A stretch of 64,000 nt of DNA, taken from Actinoallomurus sp963850195. GTDB lineage: Bacteria; Actinomycetota; Actinomycetes; Streptosporangiales; Streptosporangiaceae. The notes under the pieces are model-generated. The model was not told where the DNA came from. It saw only the letters and a program-made list of their open reading frames with translations, and made no database searches. The DNA lies in assembly GCA_963850195.1 (NCBI GenBank), contig CAWKKD010000004.1:620001-684000 (forward strand), written 5' to 3'. Below are positions 28,514 to 37,032 of the stretch, in pieces (positions within the stretch are counted from its first letter, which is position 1; the number at the start of each line of letters is the position of its first letter). The position numbers were made by a program, and so were the translations under genes.

Positions 28514-30058
28514 GTGAAGAGCAGATCCTGGTGGGGTTGGGGCTGGGCGCAGGACATGCTCCCGGACGAGGAGTGCGCGGCGCTGGGCGCCCTGCTGCCC
28601 GGGCTTCCCGACGGCCCGTTGCCGGTGCCGGACGTCCCGGCGATGCCGGACCCGCGGATCGCTCCCCCGGCCGCGCTGGCCTCGCTGGTCTCCACCGCGC
28701 CGGCCGACCGGGCCGCGCACGCGCTGGGGAAGGCCTACCGGGATGTGGTCCGGGCGCTGCGCGGCGACCTCGGGCGGGTGCCGGACCTGGTCGCGCGCCC
28801 GGCCTGCGACCAGGACGTCGTGGACCTGCTGGAGTGGGCCGGCGAGACCCGTACGGCGGTCGTCCCGTACGGCGGGGGCAGTTCGGTGGTCGGCGGCGTC
28901 GAGTACCGCGGCGACGACCATCCGGCGGTGCTGTCGCTGGACCTCACGCGGCTGGACCAGGTGCTGGAGGTCGACCGGGTGGGGCGGGCGGCCCGGATCC
29001 AGGCAGGGATCCTCGGGCCGCGACTCGAGGACCGGCTGCGCCCGTACGGGCTGACGCTGCGGCACTTCCCGCAGAGCTTCGAGTTCTCGACCCTGGGCGG
29101 CTGGCTGGCCACCCGCGCGGGCGGCCACTACGCGACCCTGCACACCCACATCGACGACTTCACCGAGTCGCTGCGGGTGGTCACCCCGGCCGGGATCAGC
29201 GAGTCGTGGCGGCTGCCGGGCTCGGGCGCGGGCCCCTCGCCGGACCGGCTGTTCCTCGGTTCGGAGGGCACGCTCGGCGTCATCACCGAGGCGTGGATGC
29301 GGCTCCAGGACCGGCCGGAGCACCGGGCGTCGGCGGCGGTGACCTTCGAGTCGTTCGCCTCCGCCCTCGAGGCGGTACGGGCGATCGCGCAGTCCGGGCT
29401 GTACCCGGCGAACTGCCGCCTGCTCGACCCCGGCGAGGCGGCCATGTCCGGCGCCGGGACGGACGGGCAGAGCGTGCTCGTCCTCGGCTTCGAGTCGTCC
29501 GGCCTCCCGGTGGACGCCTCGCTGGCCGCGGCCGTCGAGCTGGCCCGGTCCTGCGGCGGCACACCGCGGGAGGGCCGCTCGGCGGTGGACTCCTGGCGTT
29601 CGGCGTTCCTGCGCATGCCGTACCAGCGCGACGCCCTGGCCCGGATGAGCGCCATCGTGGAGACGTTCGAGACCGCCTGCACCTGGGATCGGCTGCCGGA
29701 GCTCTACGCGGCGGTACACCAGGAGATCGGGGACGTCGTCGCGTCCGTCACCGGCGCGCCTGGGCTGGTGAACTGCCGCCTCACGCACGTGTACGCCGAC
29801 GGCGCCGCGCCGTACTTCACCATCATCGCGGCCGGGCGGCGCGGCTCGGAGCTCGCGATGTGGGACGAGATCAAGGCCGCCGCGATCGACCTGCTGGGCC
29901 GCCATCGGGCGACGATCACGCACCACCACGCCGTCGGCCGCGACCACCGGCCGGGCTATGACCGCCAGCGCCCGGAGCCGTTCGCCCTCGCGCTGCGCGC
30001 CGCCAAGGACGCCCTCGACCCGCACGGCGTGCTCAACCCCGGCGTCCTCATCGGCTGA
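28514..30058 (+). CDS. FAD-binding oxidase, alkyldihydroxyacetonephosphate-synthase-like
   Basis: A 514-residue flavoprotein of the vanillyl-alcohol-oxidase/PCMH superfamily. Its FAD-binding domain includes RTAVVPYGGGSSVVGGVE, FEFSTLGGWLATRAGGH and LFLGSEGTLGVITEAW. The C-terminal cap and FAD-linked oxidase end are present (THHHAVGRDH, DPHGVLNPGVLIG). The H-H-H motif before VGRDH matches the active site region of alkyl-DHAP synthases, which exchange an acyl for an alkyl chain in ether-lipid synthesis. Bacterial relatives often have other substrates. GTG 28514 has GGAGGGA seven bases upstream. Confidence 0.85.
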   Translation: MKSRSWWGWGWAQDMLPDEECAALGALLPGLPDGPLPVPDVPAMPDPRIAPPAALASLVSTAPADRAAHALGKAYRDVVRALRGDLGRVPDLVARPACDQDVVDLLEWAGETRTAVVPYGGGSSVVGGVEYRGDDHPAVLSLDLTRLDQVLEVDRVGRAARIQAGILGPRLEDRLRPYGLTLRHFPQSFEFSTLGGWLATRAGGHYATLHTHIDDFTESLRVVTPAGISESWRLPGSGAGPSPDRLFLGSEGTLGVITEAWMRLQDRPEHRASAAVTFESFASALEAVRAIAQSGLYPANCRLLDPGEAAMSGAGTDGQSVLVLGFESSGLPVDASLAAAVELARSCGGTPREGRSAVDSWRSAFLRMPYQRDALARMSAIVETFETACTWDRLPELYAAVHQEIGDVVASVTGAPGLVNCRLTHVYADGAAPYFTIIAAGRRGSELAMWDEIKAAAIDLLGRHRATITHHHAVGRDHRPGYDRQRPEPFALALRAAKDALDPHGVLNPGVLIG

Positions 30059-30072
30059 GCGGAGACACGGCA

Positions 30073-30102
30073 AGGGGCGCCACCGCGTGTGGTGACGCCC
30101 CT
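30073..30102. terminator. Terminator between FAD-oxidase and chitinase genes
   Basis: AGGGGCG (30073-30079) pairs with CGCCCCT (30096-30102), and CACC with GGTG inside, with one mismatch and a 6-base loop. It lies between convergent genes and can act on both strands. Confidence 0.7.
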
Positions 30103-30121
30103 CCCTCTGCCCGCTAGGGCG

Positions 30122-31606
30122 CTAGCAGCCGCTCGCGGAGCCGTTGGTCGCGTTGACGGTGTCGTTGAACAGGGTCGCGCCGGGGTCGAGGTCGTACAGC
30201 GAGAACATCATCGTGCCGGCGAGGCCGTTGCAGTGCAGGTAGTCGGCCTTGGCCTGGATCGACCGGGCGTTCTCGCCGGTCCAGAGGTTGGTGCCGTCGT
30301 AGAAGTAGGCGGCCTTGGCCGAGTCGTCCCAGTAGGTGTCGGCGGCGTTGTCGACGATGCCGCCCAGCTCCTTGTACATGCGGACGCCGGGGACGTTCCC
30401 GGAGTCGGCGGCGCCGGTGGCGGGACCGCTCGCGGGCTGGAAGAGCCCGTGGTTCGCGCCCGCCGGCACCCCGGTCCAGCCGCGGTAGTAGAACGGCACG
30501 CCGATGGTGAGCTTGTTCGCCGGGAACCCGCCGGCGATGCCGTACTGCGCGTCACCCGCCGTGTAGGCCTTGACCGCGACGTCGACGCTGTACTTCTCGT
30601 CGCCGGGGGTGACCGGCGGCATCGGGTCGTTCGGGTTGGTGTAGATCGGGGCCTGGTGGTTGGTCGGCCCGGTGGGCTCGAAGCCGCCGTGCATGTCGTA
30701 CGTCATGGCGTCGGCGAACGTCAGGTACTGGCCGATCTTGTCAGTCTCGATGCCCGCCGCGATCTTCTCCTGGCCGGAGGGCAGCGCCGCGGACAGCGCG
30801 TAGTTCTTGCCGTCGGCCTGGCCCTGGGCGTTGAGCTCGCTGCGGAACTCCGCGAGCAGGGCGGTGTAGTTCTGCCTGTCGGCCGGGTTGGTGTGGTTGC
30901 CCAGGTGACCGCCGGAGGACGCGGGGTACTCCCAGTCGATGTCGAAGCCGTCGAAGATCCCGGCCGCGCTGCCGGCGCCGCCGAAGCCGCCCTGGCTCGG
31001 CAGGTTGCCCTTGAGGAACATGTCGACGCAGCTCGAGACGAACTTCTTGCGCGACGCGTCGCTGGCGGCCACGTCGGAGAAGTACTTGGAGTACGTCCAG
31101 CCGCCGATGGACAGCAGGATCTTCAGGTTGGGGTGCTTGGCCTTGAGCTCCTGCAGCTGGTGGAAGTTGCCGGTGATCGGCTGGTTCCACACGTCCGCGG
31201 TGCCGTCGACGCTGATGTCGGAGCCGAAGCTCTTCTGGTAGTCGGCGAAGGAGTCGCCCGCGCCGTCACCGGCGTTGGGGTCGCTCTCACCGCCCGGGTC
31301 GGGGTCGGTGGCCTTCGTCGTCTCGAAGCACGTCAGGTTGGTCGGGTCGATGTTCTCGAAGTCGTAGATCAGGTAGTCGAGCTTGCCCGCCATCCCCTCG
31401 GTGTCGACGTTCTTGGGGTAGAAGGCGTTCTGGTAGATCGACCACTGGTCGAAGTAGGCGACCTTGATGCCACCGCTGGTGGCCGCGGCTCCGGTGGTGT
31501 TGGCGCGGGCGGCGCCGGCCACCGGTACGGCGGTGAAGGAGGCCAGGAGGGCCGCGGCGAAGCAGACCGCGGCGGCCGCCCACGGTCTGGGCGAGATCTT
31601 CGGCAT
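30122..31606 (-). CDS. Secreted GH18 chitinase (subfamily A type)
   Basis: A 494-residue extracellular chitinase. The signal peptide is residues 1-34 (AAAVCFAAALLASFTAVPVAGAA). The TIM barrel shows the GH18 signatures KILLSIGGWTYS and FDGFDIDWEYP, where E226 is the catalytic acid and the DxxDxDxE acids are complete. The long insertion and DAMTYDMHGGFEP segment indicate the ChiA-like subfamily with a deep, processive cleft. No separate chitin-binding module is seen. It lies 31 bases downstream of the second chitinase gene on the same strand, so both are probably one transcript driven from the palindrome-rich region at 32.65-33.06 kb. Confidence 0.93.
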   Translation of the reverse strand: MPKISPRPWAAAAVCFAAALLASFTAVPVAGAARANTTGAAATSGGIKVAYFDQWSIYQNAFYPKNVDTEGMAGKLDYLIYDFENIDPTNLTCFETTKATDPDPGGESDPNAGDGAGDSFADYQKSFGSDISVDGTADVWNQPITGNFHQLQELKAKHPNLKILLSIGGWTYSKYFSDVAASDASRKKFVSSCVDMFLKGNLPSQGGFGGAGSAAGIFDGFDIDWEYPASSGGHLGNHTNPADRQNYTALLAEFRSELNAQGQADGKNYALSAALPSGQEKIAAGIETDKIGQYLTFADAMTYDMHGGFEPTGPTNHQAPIYTNPNDPMPPVTPGDEKYSVDVAVKAYTAGDAQYGIAGGFPANKLTIGVPFYYRGWTGVPAGANHGLFQPASGPATGAADSGNVPGVRMYKELGGIVDNAADTYWDDSAKAAYFYDGTNLWTGENARSIQAKADYLHCNGLAGTMMFSLYDLDPGATLFNDTVNATNGSASGC

Positions 31607-31637
31607 GACTGTCCCTTTCGGAGGGGGCGAACCGGGG

Positions 31638-32642
31638 TCAGGGCATCGAGTGCAGGTGGGAGCCGACGGTGTTGGCGATGCCGTTGCCGTTCTGGGCGTC
31701 CCAGTTGGTGGACCAGGTCATCGCCCCGCCGATGGCGGGCCAGGTCGTGTCCGGCCGGAACGAACCGCAGTTGCTGCCCGACGCCAGGCAGTCCAGCGCG
31801 TTGTTCACGATGCTCGGGTCGATGTATCCGCTGCCGGCCGCGCTCGTGGAGGCGGGGACGCCGAGCCCGACCTGACTGGGGTTCAGGCCGCCCTTGAGCT
31901 GGATGCACGCCAGCGCGGTGAGGAAGTTGACGCCGCCCTGGCCGTAGACGTTGCCGTCACAGCCGAGCATCGTGCCGGAGTTGTAGTACTGGGTGTTGAC
32001 GATCGTGAGGATGTCCTTCACGTTCAGCGCCAGCTTGAAGTACTCGGTACCGGTCGACTGCATGTCGAGGGTCTGCGGCGCCATGGTCAGGGTGAAGCCC
32101 GAACCGGCCCGGCTCGCCAGGCTGTGCAGGGCCTGTCCCATGAACTGCGAGCTGACGCCGTTCTCCAGGTCGATGTCGACGCCGTCGAAGCCGTACGTCT
32201 GCATCAGCGAGAAGGCGCTGTCGGCGAAGTTCTGCGCCGACGTGGAGTCGTTCACCGAGATCGTGCCGTTCTGGCCGCCGACCGAGACCACGACCTTCTT
32301 TCCGGCGCTGTGCTCGGCGGCGATGTCGGCCTTGAACTGGTCCTCGGTGTAGCCGCCGAGCCCGCCGTCGAGGGCGAACGTGATGCCGCCGGACCGGGAC
32401 GGGTCGGCGTCGGCGAACGCCACGGCGATGATGTCGTACTGGCCGCTGACGTCGCTGAGCCGCTGGACGGTCGCGCCGTTGTTGAAGTTCTGCCAGTAGC
32501 CGGTGAGGACGTGCTTCGCGAGCTCGGGCCGTACGGTCGTGGTGGCGGCGTGGGCTCCGCCGGTCAGGGCACCGAGGCTCGCGACGGACAGGACGAGCGA
32601 GCCGATCGCGCCGGCCAGTGTCGTACGGATGGTTCTGCGCAT
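31638..32642 (-). CDS. Secreted GH18 chitinase (subfamily B type)
   Basis: A 334-residue extracellular chitinase similar in size to the catalytic domains of Streptomyces ChiC/ChiD-like enzymes. The signal peptide is residues 1-33 (LVLSVASLGALTGGAHA). Active-site motifs are KVVVSVGGQNG and FDGVDIDLENG (E160, catalytic acid), and INTQYYNSG-type residues appear as VNTQYYNSGT. It lacks the alpha/beta insertion of the longer chitinase next to it, so the two probably differ in endo versus exo action. ATG 32642 has AAGGAG five bases upstream. It is the first gene of the two-gene chitinase transcript. Confidence 0.92.
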   Translation of the reverse strand: MRRTIRTTLAGAIGSLVLSVASLGALTGGAHAATTTVRPELAKHVLTGYWQNFNNGATVQRLSDVSGQYDIIAVAFADADPSRSGGITFALDGGLGGYTEDQFKADIAAEHSAGKKVVVSVGGQNGTISVNDSTSAQNFADSAFSLMQTYGFDGVDIDLENGVSSQFMGQALHSLASRAGSGFTLTMAPQTLDMQSTGTEYFKLALNVKDILTIVNTQYYNSGTMLGCDGNVYGQGGVNFLTALACIQLKGGLNPSQVGLGVPASTSAAGSGYIDPSIVNNALDCLASGSNCGSFRPDTTWPAIGGAMTWSTNWDAQNGNGIANTVGSHLHSMP

Positions 32643-32707
32643 GACCACTCCTTCAGCGAGGGCGGGGGTTCTCGGAGGGGGCTTGGAGCAGCGGGAAATG
32701 GGTCTTT

Positions 32708-32730
32708 CTCTTAAGAAAGTTTCCTAAGAG
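32708..32730. promoter_or_regulatory. 23-bp near-perfect palindrome upstream of chitinase genes
   Basis: A 23-base palindrome, CTCTTAAGAAA then G then TTTCCTAAGAG, has one mismatched pair and a single-base centre. It lies 66 bases upstream of the chitinase start codon and is clearly AT-richer than its surroundings. It resembles AGGAAA-N-TTTCCT-type sites that I recall upstream of actinomycete glycoside hydrolase genes and that have been linked to ROK-family repressors. That link is from memory and not verified here. Confidence 0.6.
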
Positions 32731-32872
32731 TTGCGCCGATAGTAGACCGGAACTCACGGCGCCGACAAGGGAAGGGAACGGCTCGATCACCCTCCGGTGA
32801 ACTGGTCCATCCCCTCGCCTGCGCGCGTACCGAAAGCCATTTTCCCAATGAACGACCGCGACGGATCGTTCT

Positions 32873-32884
32873 GAGAGCGCTCTC
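32873..32884. promoter_or_regulatory. Palindromic operator GAGAGCGCTCTC, copy 1
   Basis: A perfect 12-bp palindrome between the divergent chitinase and glucanase genes. The form (xGxGAGCGCTCxCx) is that of LacI-family operators such as the CebR box TGGGAGCGCTCCCA of Streptomyces cello-oligosaccharide regulation. An identical copy lies 147 bp to the right. Confidence 0.75.
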
Positions 32885-33019
32885 CAATCGATTGCCAAGG
32901 TCAGCCCCGTAGGGCCGCTCACCAGGACGATCATCGACGGGGATATGCGTTCCTGACGTCGCCGAATCAGGCCACTTCCGCACCCTTGACAAGCCTCTGG
33001 CGCAGGGCGAATCTCCCAA

Positions 33020-33031
33020 GAGAGCGCTCTC
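33020..33031. promoter_or_regulatory. Palindromic operator GAGAGCGCTCTC, copy 2
   Basis: The second identical 12-bp palindrome, ending 34 bases upstream of the GTG start of the GH16 gene. It is placed to block that promoter. The 147-bp spacing equals 14 helical turns, which suits looping by a tetrameric LacI-family repressor. No LacI-type gene lies in this window, so the regulator would act in trans. Confidence 0.75.
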
Positions 33032-33065
33032 CGTCACCCATCCGAAATCTCGTCAAGGAGCACCC

Positions 33066-34436
33066 GTGTTCCACAATCGGCAAAGGGGGATCGGCCGCGG
33101 TGCGCGCCGTTCCTCCCGGATGAACCGCTTCAGAGTCGCTGCCGTCGCCCTCCTGCTCACGGCCGGCGTCGCCGTACCGGCGAGCGCCTCGGCCGGTACG
33201 GCACACGCCGCCAGCGTGCCGACGCCGCCGCCGGGATTCAGCCTCACCTGGAGCGATGATTTCAGCGGCGCCTCCGGTTCCGGCCTGAACACCGGCACCT
33301 GGAAGTACGACACCGGACCGGGCAGCAGCTTCGGCACCGGCGAGATCGAGACCATGACCAACAGCACGTCGAACGTGTTCCAGGACGGTGCCGGGCACCT
33401 CGTGCTCAGGGCGCTGCACTCGGGCTCGGATCCGCGCGGCGGCTGGACCTCCGGCCGGGTCGAGACCCAGGCGGCGACCTTCGGCGCCCCCGCGGGCGGC
33501 GTCGTACGGATGCAGTCCTCGATCCAGCAGCCGGACGTCAACACCGGCAACGGCGCGGGCTACTGGCCGGCGTACTGGATGCTCGGCTCGACGCTGCGCC
33601 AGGGCACCCCGTGGCCGACCTCCGGCGAGGTCGACATCCTCGAGGACATCAACGGCCGCAGCTCCGTCTTCGGCACCCTCCACTGCGGCACCAACCCCGG
33701 CGGAGCCTGCAACGAGTCCACCGGCATCGGCAGCGGCGAGCGCGCCTGCGGCGGCTGCCAGACCGGCTACCACACCTACGCGGTCGAGATCGACCGCTCG
33801 GTGTCGCCCGAGCAGATCCGCTGGTACCTCGACGGGAGCAACTACTTCACGCTCGCGGCCAACCGGGTGGACGCCACCACCTGGAAGAACGCGGTCGACC
33901 ACCCGTTCTTCATCATCTACGACCTGGCGATGGGCGGCGGATTCCCCGACGCCTTCGGCGGCGGCCCGAACTCCTCGACCGTCTCCGGCGGCCAGATGAA
34001 CATCGACTACGTCGCCGTCTACAACAAGGGGCCGGGCGGTGGTGGCAGCGGAACCCTGCTGTCCCAGGGCCACCCGACGGCCGCGTCCTCGGCCGAGGCC
34101 GCGGGCACGGCCGCCGCGAACGCCACCGACGGCGACGACACCTCACGCTGGTCGAGCGCCTTCAGCGACCCGCAGTGGCTCCAGGTCGACCTCGGCTCGA
34201 CGCACCCGATCAGCCGCGTGCACCTGAACTGGGAGGCCGCGTACGCCAAGGCGTTCCAGCTCCAGACCTCAAATGACGGTACGAACTGGACGACCGTCTA
34301 CTCGACGACCACCGGCACCGGCGGTGTACAGGACCTGAACGTCTCCGGCTCCGGACGGTACGTGCGGATGTACGGCACCCAGCGGTCCACCCCGTACGGC
34401 TACTCGCTCTACGAGTTCCAGGTCTTCGGCTCCTAG
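33066..34436 (+). CDS. Secreted GH16 beta-glucanase with F5/8-type C (CBM32) domain
   Basis: A 456-residue extracellular enzyme. The start is GTG 33066, with AAGGAG five bases upstream. A basic N-terminal region and signal peptide end at TAHAAS (about 49). The GH16 jelly roll carries the catalytic signature SGEVDILEDING (E188 nucleophile, D190, E193 acid/base), typical of laminarinases/beta-1,3-glucanases. Cys pairs follow (TLHCGTNPGGACN, RACGGCQ). After a GGGGSG linker, residues from about 325 form a discoidin-like F5/8 type C module for glycan binding. With the divergent chitinases it completes a set suited to fungal cell walls. Two GAGAGCGCTCTC palindromes in the promoter region suggest shared repression. 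Confidence 0.93.
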   Translation: MFHNRQRGIGRGARRSSRMNRFRVAAVALLLTAGVAVPASASAGTAHAASVPTPPPGFSLTWSDDFSGASGSGLNTGTWKYDTGPGSSFGTGEIETMTNSTSNVFQDGAGHLVLRALHSGSDPRGGWTSGRVETQAATFGAPAGGVVRMQSSIQQPDVNTGNGAGYWPAYWMLGSTLRQGTPWPTSGEVDILEDINGRSSVFGTLHCGTNPGGACNESTGIGSGERACGGCQTGYHTYAVEIDRSVSPEQIRWYLDGSNYFTLAANRVDATTWKNAVDHPFFIIYDLAMGGGFPDAFGGGPNSSTVSGGQMNIDYVAVYNKGPGGGGSGTLLSQGHPTAASSAEAAGTAAANATDGDDTSRWSSAFSDPQWLQVDLGSTHPISRVHLNWEAAYAKAFQLQTSNDGTNWTTVYSTTTGTGGVQDLNVSGSGRYVRMYGTQRSTPYGYSLYEFQVFGS

Positions 34437-34456
34437 AACCGCAAGACGGTGCGGCC

Positions 34457-34486
34457 GCGCCCGGCACCCCTCCTCCTGCCGGGCGC
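34457..34486. terminator. Bidirectional terminator
   Basis: A 10-bp perfect stem, GCGCCCGGCA at 34457-34466 and TGCCGGGCGC at 34477-34486, with a C/T-rich 10-base loop. It lies between the convergent glucanase and response regulator genes. Confidence 0.75.
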
Positions 34487-34500
34487 TCGCTCGCCCCCGG

Positions 34501-35199
34501 TCAGCACGCGTCGAGGAACGCGAGGACCGCGAGGACACGCCGGTGGACGGCGTCCGCCATGGGCACGCACAGCTTGGTGAAGATCTTCCGTACCTCGGCC
34601 TCCACGGCCGTCTTCGTCGTCCCGAGCTGCTCGGCGATGTCCCCGTCGGTCCGCCCCTGCGCGACGAGGGCGAGCACCCCGCAGTCCCACGAGGTCAGCT
34701 CGATGAGGGAGTCTCCGAATCGGTGGGCGGCGAGCAGCGCCTGCACCATGGAGGGGTCGATGACCAGGCCCCCCTTGAGGATGTGGTCCAGCATGTCGAT
34801 GAAGTCGGACATGTCGAGCACGTGGCTCTTGAGCAGGTAGCCAAGGTGATCTCCGCTGCACAGCAGCTCCATGGCCTCGTTGACCTCGACGTACGCCGAG
34901 AGTACGAGGACGGCGACGGACGGATGCCGCTCACGGATCTCCCGCGCCGCCTCCAGGCCCTCGGTCGTACGCGTCGGCGGCATCCGCATGTCGACGATCG
35001 CGAGGTCGGGAACGTGCGCGCGGACCAGCTCCAGCAGACCCGTGCCGTCGCCGGCCTGGCCGATGATCTCGAACCCGTAGTGCTCGAGCAGCCGCGCCAG
35101 CCCCTCGCGGAGCAGGACGTCATCGTCGGCCACGACGACCCGCCCACGCTCAGGGCGCGGCTCGTGACCCCTGGTACCCCGCTGTGATCGTCCTCTCAT
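34501..35199 (-). CDS. Response regulator with receiver and helix-turn-helix output
   Basis: A 232-residue NarL/FixJ-like response regulator. The receiver domain (about 20-140) has VVVADDD, phosphoacceptor D70 in LAIVDMRMP, the Ser of VLSAYVE and Lys in GYLLKSHVLD. The output domain (about 168-215) is LuxR-like (LTSWDCGVLALVAQGRTDGDIAEQLGTTKTAVEAEV). ATG 35199 is the start that gives a normal N terminus. No kinase is encoded nearby. The GAF kinase at 14.8-16.3 kb is of the matching class but far away. Confidence 0.87.
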   Translation of the reverse strand: MRGRSQRGTRGHEPRPERGRVVVADDDVLLREGLARLLEHYGFEIIGQAGDGTGLLELVRAHVPDLAIVDMRMPPTRTTEGLEAAREIRERHPSVAVLVLSAYVEVNEAMELLCSGDHLGYLLKSHVLDMSDFIDMLDHILKGGLVIDPSMVQALLAAHRFGDSLIELTSWDCGVLALVAQGRTDGDIAEQLGTTKTAVEAEVRKIFTKLCVPMADAVHRRVLAVLAFLDAC

Positions 35200-35286
35200 G
35201 GCGCGGATCCGCTTAATACGCTTTGACCAGCAATAACGACCCGTACACCCCCAGCATAGCGAGACCCCCCGTAACACAGTCTTTAC

Positions 35287-36414
35287 ATGGCGGCAGCAGG
35301 AGAGGCCTTCGCCCTTCCTAACCTCGCGTGGCATGGGGTCAGTCCGATGAGCCAGCTCGGCGGGACCGCGTTTCCGGTCCCCGGTCGGCCGTCCCGGGTG
35401 CCCGTCGTCGCCATGCGCCCTCCCCTCGAAGCCGGCTCCTCCGGGCGCATGGGGCCGGCGCGGGTCATCCCTGGCCGACCCTGGACCGATCCCGGTCTCG
35501 ACCGCGCCGTCGACGCCGTACGCGAGGGGTACCTGCGCGTGGGCGCGACCTGTATCGCCGAGACCCGCGACGATCCCGAACCACGGTCCCTGCGGGTCGA
35601 GGCACTGGCGCGAGCCGCCCAGGGACACAGCCACGACCTCGAGATGCTGCTCGGCGACGACCGCGCCAACCCGGATCTCCTGCTGTGGCTCGGCCGTACG
35701 CGCATCGAGGAGGCGTGGCGGATCCGGCCGACGTCCCGGGGCCGTGCCGTACAGGCGGCCGATTACAAGGCGTTCTCCCGGATGGTCCAGTCCGCCCGTG
35801 CCCCTCTCACGGCGGCCGCCGAACTCCTGCCGGGCGACCCGGTGCCGTGGGAGTCGATGATGTGGGTCGGCCTGGCGCTGGAGCTGGAGGCCAAGGAGCG
35901 TGACGCGCTCTGGCAGCGCGTACGGGAGCGTTGCCCGACGCTGTACGGAGCGAACGTCGCACGCGTGATCACGCTCTCTCCCCAATGGGGCGGCGTCACG
36001 GAGGAGATGTTCGACTTCGCGCGGCTCGCCACGAGCACCTGCGGGAGGGACGATCCGCGGGCCGCGCTGATGCCGCTGGCCTACTTCGAGCACTTCGTCC
36101 AGGAACGCTCCGGAATCCTGCGCGGCGGCTCCTCGTGGTTCAACGACGACGAGATCCGCGAGGTCCAGACCGCCGCACGGGGCTGGTTCTCCGGCACCAC
36201 GAGCCACCCGGTCCGCGGGCTCCACCCTCGTACGATCGAGGCCCACAACCTGTTCGGCGCCGCCTTCCACCTCGGCGACGCACGCCGCCCCGCCCGCCAG
36301 CACCTCGCCCGTACGAACGGCCGGCCGAGCCGGCGCCCGTGGAGCTACCTGGGCGGCGACGAGGTCGCGCAGTACGTCAAGGCATGCCGCCGGCTGAAGA
36401 TCGCGCCGGCGTGA
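35287..36414 (+). CDS. Hypothetical helical-repeat-like protein
   Basis: Up to 375 residues; soluble, with no signal peptide. From about residue 65 it is alpha-helical and rich in Ala, Arg and Glu, with repeating segments such as LARAAQGHSHDLEMLLGDD, AAELLPGDPVPWESMMWVGLALELEAKERDALWQRV, and Trp-rich turns, suggesting TPR-like packing. The first 45 residues are proline-rich and may not be translated; ATG 35347 or 35413 are other possible starts and none has a strong Shine-Dalgarno. I do not recognise a named family. It is divergent from the response regulator, with an 87-base promoter region. Confidence 0.6.
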   Translation: MAAAGEAFALPNLAWHGVSPMSQLGGTAFPVPGRPSRVPVVAMRPPLEAGSSGRMGPARVIPGRPWTDPGLDRAVDAVREGYLRVGATCIAETRDDPEPRSLRVEALARAAQGHSHDLEMLLGDDRANPDLLLWLGRTRIEEAWRIRPTSRGRAVQAADYKAFSRMVQSARAPLTAAAELLPGDPVPWESMMWVGLALELEAKERDALWQRVRERCPTLYGANVARVITLSPQWGGVTEEMFDFARLATSTCGRDDPRAALMPLAYFEHFVQERSGILRGGSSWFNDDEIREVQTAARGWFSGTTSHPVRGLHPRTIEAHNLFGAAFHLGDARRPARQHLARTNGRPSRRPWSYLGGDEVAQYVKACRRLKIAPA

Positions 36415-36434
36415 GGACAACGCCGCTTCGCGGG

Positions 36435-36893
36435 TCAGCGCTGCCAGAGCCGCTCGGTGTGGCGGCAGGCCGGCACCGCCACCGGGTGATCACGTAGCGG
36501 GCCGTCCGCCCGGCGTACCCGATCGCGCTCCGCGCCCTCGCGTACGGCCCGGTGCACGGCGCGGGCCAGCCGCGCTCCCCACGGGGACCTCGGCCCGCCG
36601 AAGGCCGCGGTCATCAGCCCCACGCCCTCTCCCGCGAGCCCGTGCGCCTCGGCGAGCTCCGCCAGATGCCGGTCGGGGTCCATCCGGTCGTACCCTGAAC
36701 GGACCTGGGCGTTGATCAGCCACTTCCGCTCACCGATGCCGCCGCCCAGCACCGCGCTGCTGAGCATCCGCCAGCCCGGCCCGGCCCGCCACACCAGCAG
36801 GTGCCGGCAGGCGCCGTCCTCCGCGCGGCACGACCGCTCCACCAGGACGCCCCGTGGCCTGATCGGGACACCGGTGACCCCCGGCACCACCAT
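36435..36893 (-). pseudogene. C-terminally truncated CbiZ-like adenosylcobinamide amidohydrolase
   Basis: Residues 1-95 match the CbiZ family well: RHLLVWRAGPGWRMLSSAVLGGGIG, KWLINAQVRSGYDRMDPDRHL and GLAGEGVGLMTAA. CbiZ cleaves the aminopropanol side chain from cobinamide so that salvaged corrinoids can re-enter B12 synthesis. Family members continue about 80-100 residues after GVGLLTAA with further conserved strands. Here an unrelated basic, Arg-rich tail of about 57 residues follows (GGPRSPWGARLARAVHRAV and on). I find no continuation in the other two frames. It is therefore a truncated gene or remnant. ATG 36893 has GGGAG upstream. Confidence 0.6.
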
Positions 36894-36941
36894 GGACGTG
36901 CTCTCCCTCACTCGGCCTCCGCAGAACAAACCTGTCGATCC

Positions 36942-36971
36942 TGGCACAAATGCCACCGGTGAGTGATACTC
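36942..36971. promoter_or_regulatory. Two short palindromes in the lanthipeptide-synthetase promoter region
   Basis: TGGCA-CAAA-TGCCA (36942-36955) and GAGT-GAT-ACTC (36961-36971) are perfect dyads 5 bases apart in the 139-base gap between the divergent CbiZ remnant and the class III synthetase gene. They may be operators for the lanthipeptide genes. No regulator gene is adjacent. Confidence 0.4.
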
Positions 36972-37032
36972 CGGACAGGGCGCAGGACCTTTCGTCGCCT
37001 TGATGCGTGCGGCCGGTGGAAGGAGTGACCGG

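Noticed and set aside
30122..32642. DasR-type dre site (AGTGGTCTAGACCACT) for the chitinases
   Set aside because: I looked in the 423-base upstream region and in the 31-base gap between the chitinases. Only a partial TAGACCGG half-site near 32744 is seen, which is too weak.
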